In this document: positions 57,364 to 64,000 of the stretch, piece by piece
Numbering within the stretch: the stretch's first letter is position 1
Layout: each line of letters opens with the position of its first letter
NCBI GenBank assembly: GCA_963833495.1
Contig: CAWHYJ010000019.1
Span: forward strand, 1-64,000
DNA length: 64,000 nt
Origin: Fodinibacter sp963833495
Lineage (GTDB): Bacteria > Actinomycetota > Actinomycetes > Actinomycetales > Dermatophilaceae
Reading direction: 5' to 3'
Position numbers and translations under genes: made by a program
Notes under the pieces: model-generated
What the model saw: only the letters and a program-made list of their open reading frames with translations
Told to the model about the DNA's origin: nothing
Database searches by the model: none

Positions 57364-60352
57364 GGGTGCACCGGCTCGAGATCGAGGCGTTCGGGCCGTT
57401 CCCCGACCGGGTCGTCGTCGACGTCGACGCCCTGTCGGCCGAGGGCCTCTTCCTCATCCACGGCCCCACCGGGTCCGGCAAGACCAGCCTGCTCGACGCC
57501 ATCTGCTTCGCCCTGTATGCCGACGTGCCCGGGTCGCGCTCCAAGCGCGGGCTGCGCAGCGACCACGCGCGGCCGGATGCCGTGCCGCGGGTCACGCTCG
57601 AGCTCACCGCCGGCACCCGGCGTCTGCGCATCACCCGCTCCCCCGAGTTCGTGCGGCCCAAGAAGCGCGGCAACGGCACGGTGTCGGTGCAGGCGATGGT
57701 GACCCTCGAGGAGCGCCGCGACAGCCGGTGGGTCGCGCTCAGCACCCGCAACGACGAGGTCGCGGATGTCGTCAAGGACGCCCTGGGCATGGGCATGGCG
57801 CAGTTCGCCAAGGTGGTGCTGCTCCCCCAGGGCGACTTCGCGGCGTTCCTGCGGGCCACCCCCGACGACCGCCGCGAGGTGCTCGAGCGGCTGTTCGACA
57901 TCTCCGCGTTCAGCGACGTCGAGGCCTGGCTGGCGCAGGCTAGGCGCTCGGCCGGGGCCGACCTCGACACGGCCCGCTCGGCCCTGGCGTCCGTGGTCGC
58001 CCGCGCCGACGACGTGCTCGCCCAGGCCGGCTCCGCCGCTGACGCCTCGCCGGTGCCTCCTGAGTCGGTGGCAACGCACCTGCACGCCGTGGCCGAGCAG
58101 CTCGACGCCCGGGTGAGCACGACGATGGCGGCGTTCGACGCGGCATCCGGGGCGGAGCGCGCGGCCGCCGACGCGCTCGCCGCAGCACGCGCCCTCGACG
58201 AGCAGCGCACCCGAGGGCTACGGGCCGTGGCCCGGCTCGAGGCCCTCGAAGCCGCCGCCGAGAGCCACGTCGCGCGGGTGGCGCAGGTCGCCGCCGCCGA
58301 ACGGGCCGCCGGGGTGGCGGGTCACCTCACGGCACTCGACCGGGCGCACGACGACCTGGCCCGGCAGGCGCGCCGGGTCGACACGGTGCGAGCCACCCTG
58401 CCCGGCCAGCTCGCCGCGCTGGCCGACGACGACGCCGGCAGGGCGCTGGCCGGGGTGCGAGCCCTCGACGCCACCGTCGCCGCGCTGGCACACGAGGCCG
58501 ATGACCAGGCGCGGCGCACCCGGCAGCGGGCCGAGCTCGACGACCGGGTCGAGCAGCTCATCGCGTTGGCCGAGCGGGCCCGGGTCGAGCTCGCCGAGCT
58601 CGAGGCCCACCGAGCGCTGCTGGCCGCCGAGGCCCGGGCGCGTGCGGAGGGCGCCGGCCGGGTGGCCGAGCTCGAGCTGCGGCTCGACGCCGCACGGTCC
58701 CACGTCACAGTGCTCGACGCCGCCGAGCGCGACCTCGCCCGGGCCGACGCACTGGCCCCGCGGCACGCACAGCTGCGCGAGACGGTGCTCGACCGCCGCA
58801 CCGAGCTGCTCGACCTGCGCCAGCTGCGGCTCGACGGCATGGCGGCCGAGCTCGCCCGGTCGCTGTCCGCCGACGAGCCCTGCCCCGTGTGTGGGGCTCG
58901 CCAACATCCTTCTCCGGCAACCAGCTCCGACCCGGTGCTGCCCGACGACATCACCGTCGCCGAGCGGCGGCTCAGCGACGCCGAGGGGCAGCTGCGCACG
59001 CTGGAGGCCGAGGTCGAAGCGCTGCGCACCCGAGCCGACACGCTGCTGACCGGGCTCGGCGGCGCCGACCGCGACACCCTCGAGGTGGCGGTGGCGGAGG
59101 CAGACGCGGCCCTCACGACCGCGCGCGCCGACGCCGTCGCGCACACCGAGGCGGCCAACAGGCTCGAGGCCGCCGCACGAGCCGTCGACGTCCACCGCGA
59201 GCTGGTCACCAGCTGCGCCACGCGCCTCGAGGCGGCCCTGGCCGCCATCGACGAGCTGACGGCTGCCGAGGCCGGCGCCGCCGGTCGGGTCGAGGCCGTG
59301 GTGGCCGAGCACGCCGTCTGCCCCTGCGGCTCGACCGTGCCGGCCGACCACGGGCGGGCCGGGCGGGCGCTCACCGACCTCGCCGCGGCCGTCGACGACC
59401 TGGCCCGATCCGCCGACCGACTGACATCGGCGACCGCCGACCTCGAGTCCGCGCTCGAGGCCGCCGGGGTCGACGACGCCGAGTCGGCCCGGGCGGCGCT
59501 GCTGCCCGCCGCCGAGCTGGTCCGGCTGCGGGCCGCCGTCACCGCCCACGTCGAGGACACCGCCGCCGCCCGCGCCGTGGCGCAGGAGCCGGAGGTCGTC
59601 GCGGCCCTCGCGGCCGAACCGCCCGACCTGGCCGGCGCGGAGGCCGCCGACCGCGCCGCCCGCGAGGCGATGCTCGCAGCCCAGGCCGCCCAGCACGACG
59701 CGGCCCGCGCGCTGCACCAGCTCGAGCGGCTGCTGCCCCTCGTCGACGAGGCGTGCGCCGCCGTCGCCGCGGCCGCCGACCGTGACGCCCGGGTGCGCGA
59801 CCTCGCCGACACCACGAGCGGCACCGGCCCCGACAACACCCTGCGGATGCGGCTCACCGCCTACGTGCTCGCAGCGCGGCTCGAGACGGTGGCCGCGCTG
59901 GCCAACGAGCGGCTGGCCGTCATGGGCGGCGGGCGCTACCTCCTCGAGCACTCCGACGAGCGGGCCGCCCGCGGCGCACGGTCGGGGCTCGGGCTGCGGG
60001 TGCTCGACCAGTGGACCGGCCGGGTCCGCGACACCGCCACCCTGTCCGGCGGCGAGTCCTTCATGGCCTCGCTGGCCCTCGCCCTCGGCCTGGCGGATGC
60101 CGTGCGCGAGGAGGCCGGTGGCCTCGACCTCGGCACGCTCTTCATCGACGAGGGCTTCGGCAGCCTCGACGACGACAGCCTCGAGCAGGTGCTCACCGTG
60201 CTCGACGGGCTGCGCGAGGGCGGTCGGGCCGTCGGCGTGGTCAGCCACGTGGCCGACCTGCGCGCCCGCATCACCCACCAGGCGGTGGTGCACAAGGGCG
60301 CCAGCGGCAGCACCGTCGAGGTGCGCACGGGAGTGGCGGCGGAGCCGGCCGC

Positions 60353-60356
<4 letters not shown>
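57360..60356 (+). CDS. sbcC: Exonuclease subunit SbcC (SMC/Rad50-like ATPase)
   Basis: This 998-residue Rad50-like partner of SbcD has Walker A in HGPTGSGKTSLLDAI, the Q-loop region VLLPQGDFAAFLRATPDDR, long Ala/Arg/Glu coiled coils, a zinc hook CPVC in DEPCPVCGARQHPS at about residue 513, the signature ATLSGGESFMASLALALGLA and Walker B in LGTLFIDEGFGSLDDDSLEQ. ATGA overlap with sbcD shows coupling. Its TAG stop shares the palindrome CTAG with the stop of the convergent gcvP. Confidence 0.95.
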
Positions 60357-63238
<2,882 letters not shown>

Positions 63239-63307
63239 GGTGGCTCCTGGAGGGCAGACGGCGTCGACGTCTCCCCCTCTGTCACGCACCGGCGCGGGGG
63301 CCGGGTG

Positions 63308-63412
63308 CTTCAGAGGTGCCTGTCCCGCGTGGTCCTTTGCGCCTGAGAGGTTCCGGGGAGGTTTGCCCCTTCGGCGCCCCGACACGTGGTGCGTCGAGGT
63401 CTCTCCCACACG
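63308..63412 (-). ncRNA. Glycine riboswitch (single aptamer) upstream of gcvP
   Basis: The minus-strand leader contains the glycine aptamer landmarks in order: GGGAGAGACC, then GGCGCCGAAGGGGCAAACC, then CCTCTCAGGCGCAAAGGACC, then GGGACAGGC and ACCTCTGAAG. Only one aptamer is visible, not a tandem. A hairpin at 63308-63286 (8 bp with one bulged base) follows directly and may be the expression platform. The gcvP start is 70 nt downstream. Known glycine riboswitches turn gcv genes on when glycine is present. Confidence 0.9.
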
Positions 63413-63436
63413 GTGTGAGCGGCGGGCGCCAATCTA

Positions 63437-63976
<540 letters not shown>

Positions 63977-64000
63977 CGGGGAACCCCCGGACTGCCGCGC

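Noticed and set aside
63239..63409. Upstream extension of gcvP
   Set aside because: It would translate the glycine riboswitch. The GTG at 63238 has an AGGAG site and the normal N-terminus.

Overview
The window is about 70% G+C, has short intergenic gaps and carries an actinobacterial gene set: PafB/PafC, RbpA, Ppm1, HelY, DUF222/HNH and an Rv1830-like MerR beside gcvP. Gene content and order fit a member of the Dermatophilaceae/Intrasporangiaceae (Tetrasphaera, Phycicoccus, Janibacter or Knoellia type). That placement is inferred from gene content and not from a phylogeny. No rRNA, tRNA, CRISPR, insertion sequence, prophage or plasmid genes were found.

Layout. Positions 1-5157 hold a conserved block: two FKBP prolyl isomerases, pafB-pafC (DNA-damage regulators) and tatA-tatC. 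Positions 5180-12380 look like an accessory insertion between tatC and the usual downstream genes: an AAE-type transporter, a very long secreted multicopper oxidase gene broken by five single-base frameshifts, and a small winged-helix regulator. Positions 12419-18528 return to housekeeping: lipid kinase, HelY helicase, a VOC/AraC pair, a 5'-3' exonuclease and an Lrp regulator.

Positions 18792-34326 hold most of a cobalamin-, PLP- and radical-SAM-dependent lysine degradation pathway. kamA (with ybaK) lies back to back with kdd, and kamD-kamE-kal form a tight operon about 10 kb away. Phosphotransacetylase and acetate kinase lie between the two parts, so a route from lysine-derived acetyl-CoA to acetate and ATP is encoded locally. 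Only the keto-aminohexanoate cleavage enzyme (Kce), the CoA transferase and the aminomutase reactivase are missing from the window. Immediately downstream are lnt, ppm1 and fxsA (lipoprotein acylation and mannosyl donor synthesis), followed by a convergent rbpA.

Positions 37.9-54.6 kb hold a mixed set: an Atg22-like transporter, a secreted M15 peptidase, a small SSB, a DUF3105/DUF305 pair, a class III aminotransferase, an isochorismatase, RlmC, a ferric-reductase-like flavoprotein, a YrdC protein and an OsmC/DUF1697 operon. Positions 54.6-64 kb hold a glutamate-cysteine-ligase-family enzyme, SbcD-SbcC, glycine decarboxylase GcvP under a glycine riboswitch, and a MerR regulator at the window edge.

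The most consistent regulatory signal is a TANNNT -10 element placed exactly 6 or 7 nt before the start codon of at least 17 genes on both strands. This indicates widespread leaderless transcription and was used to choose several starts. Three degraded or frameshifted loci other than the oxidase are also recorded: DUF664, HTH-WYL and DUF222/HNH.
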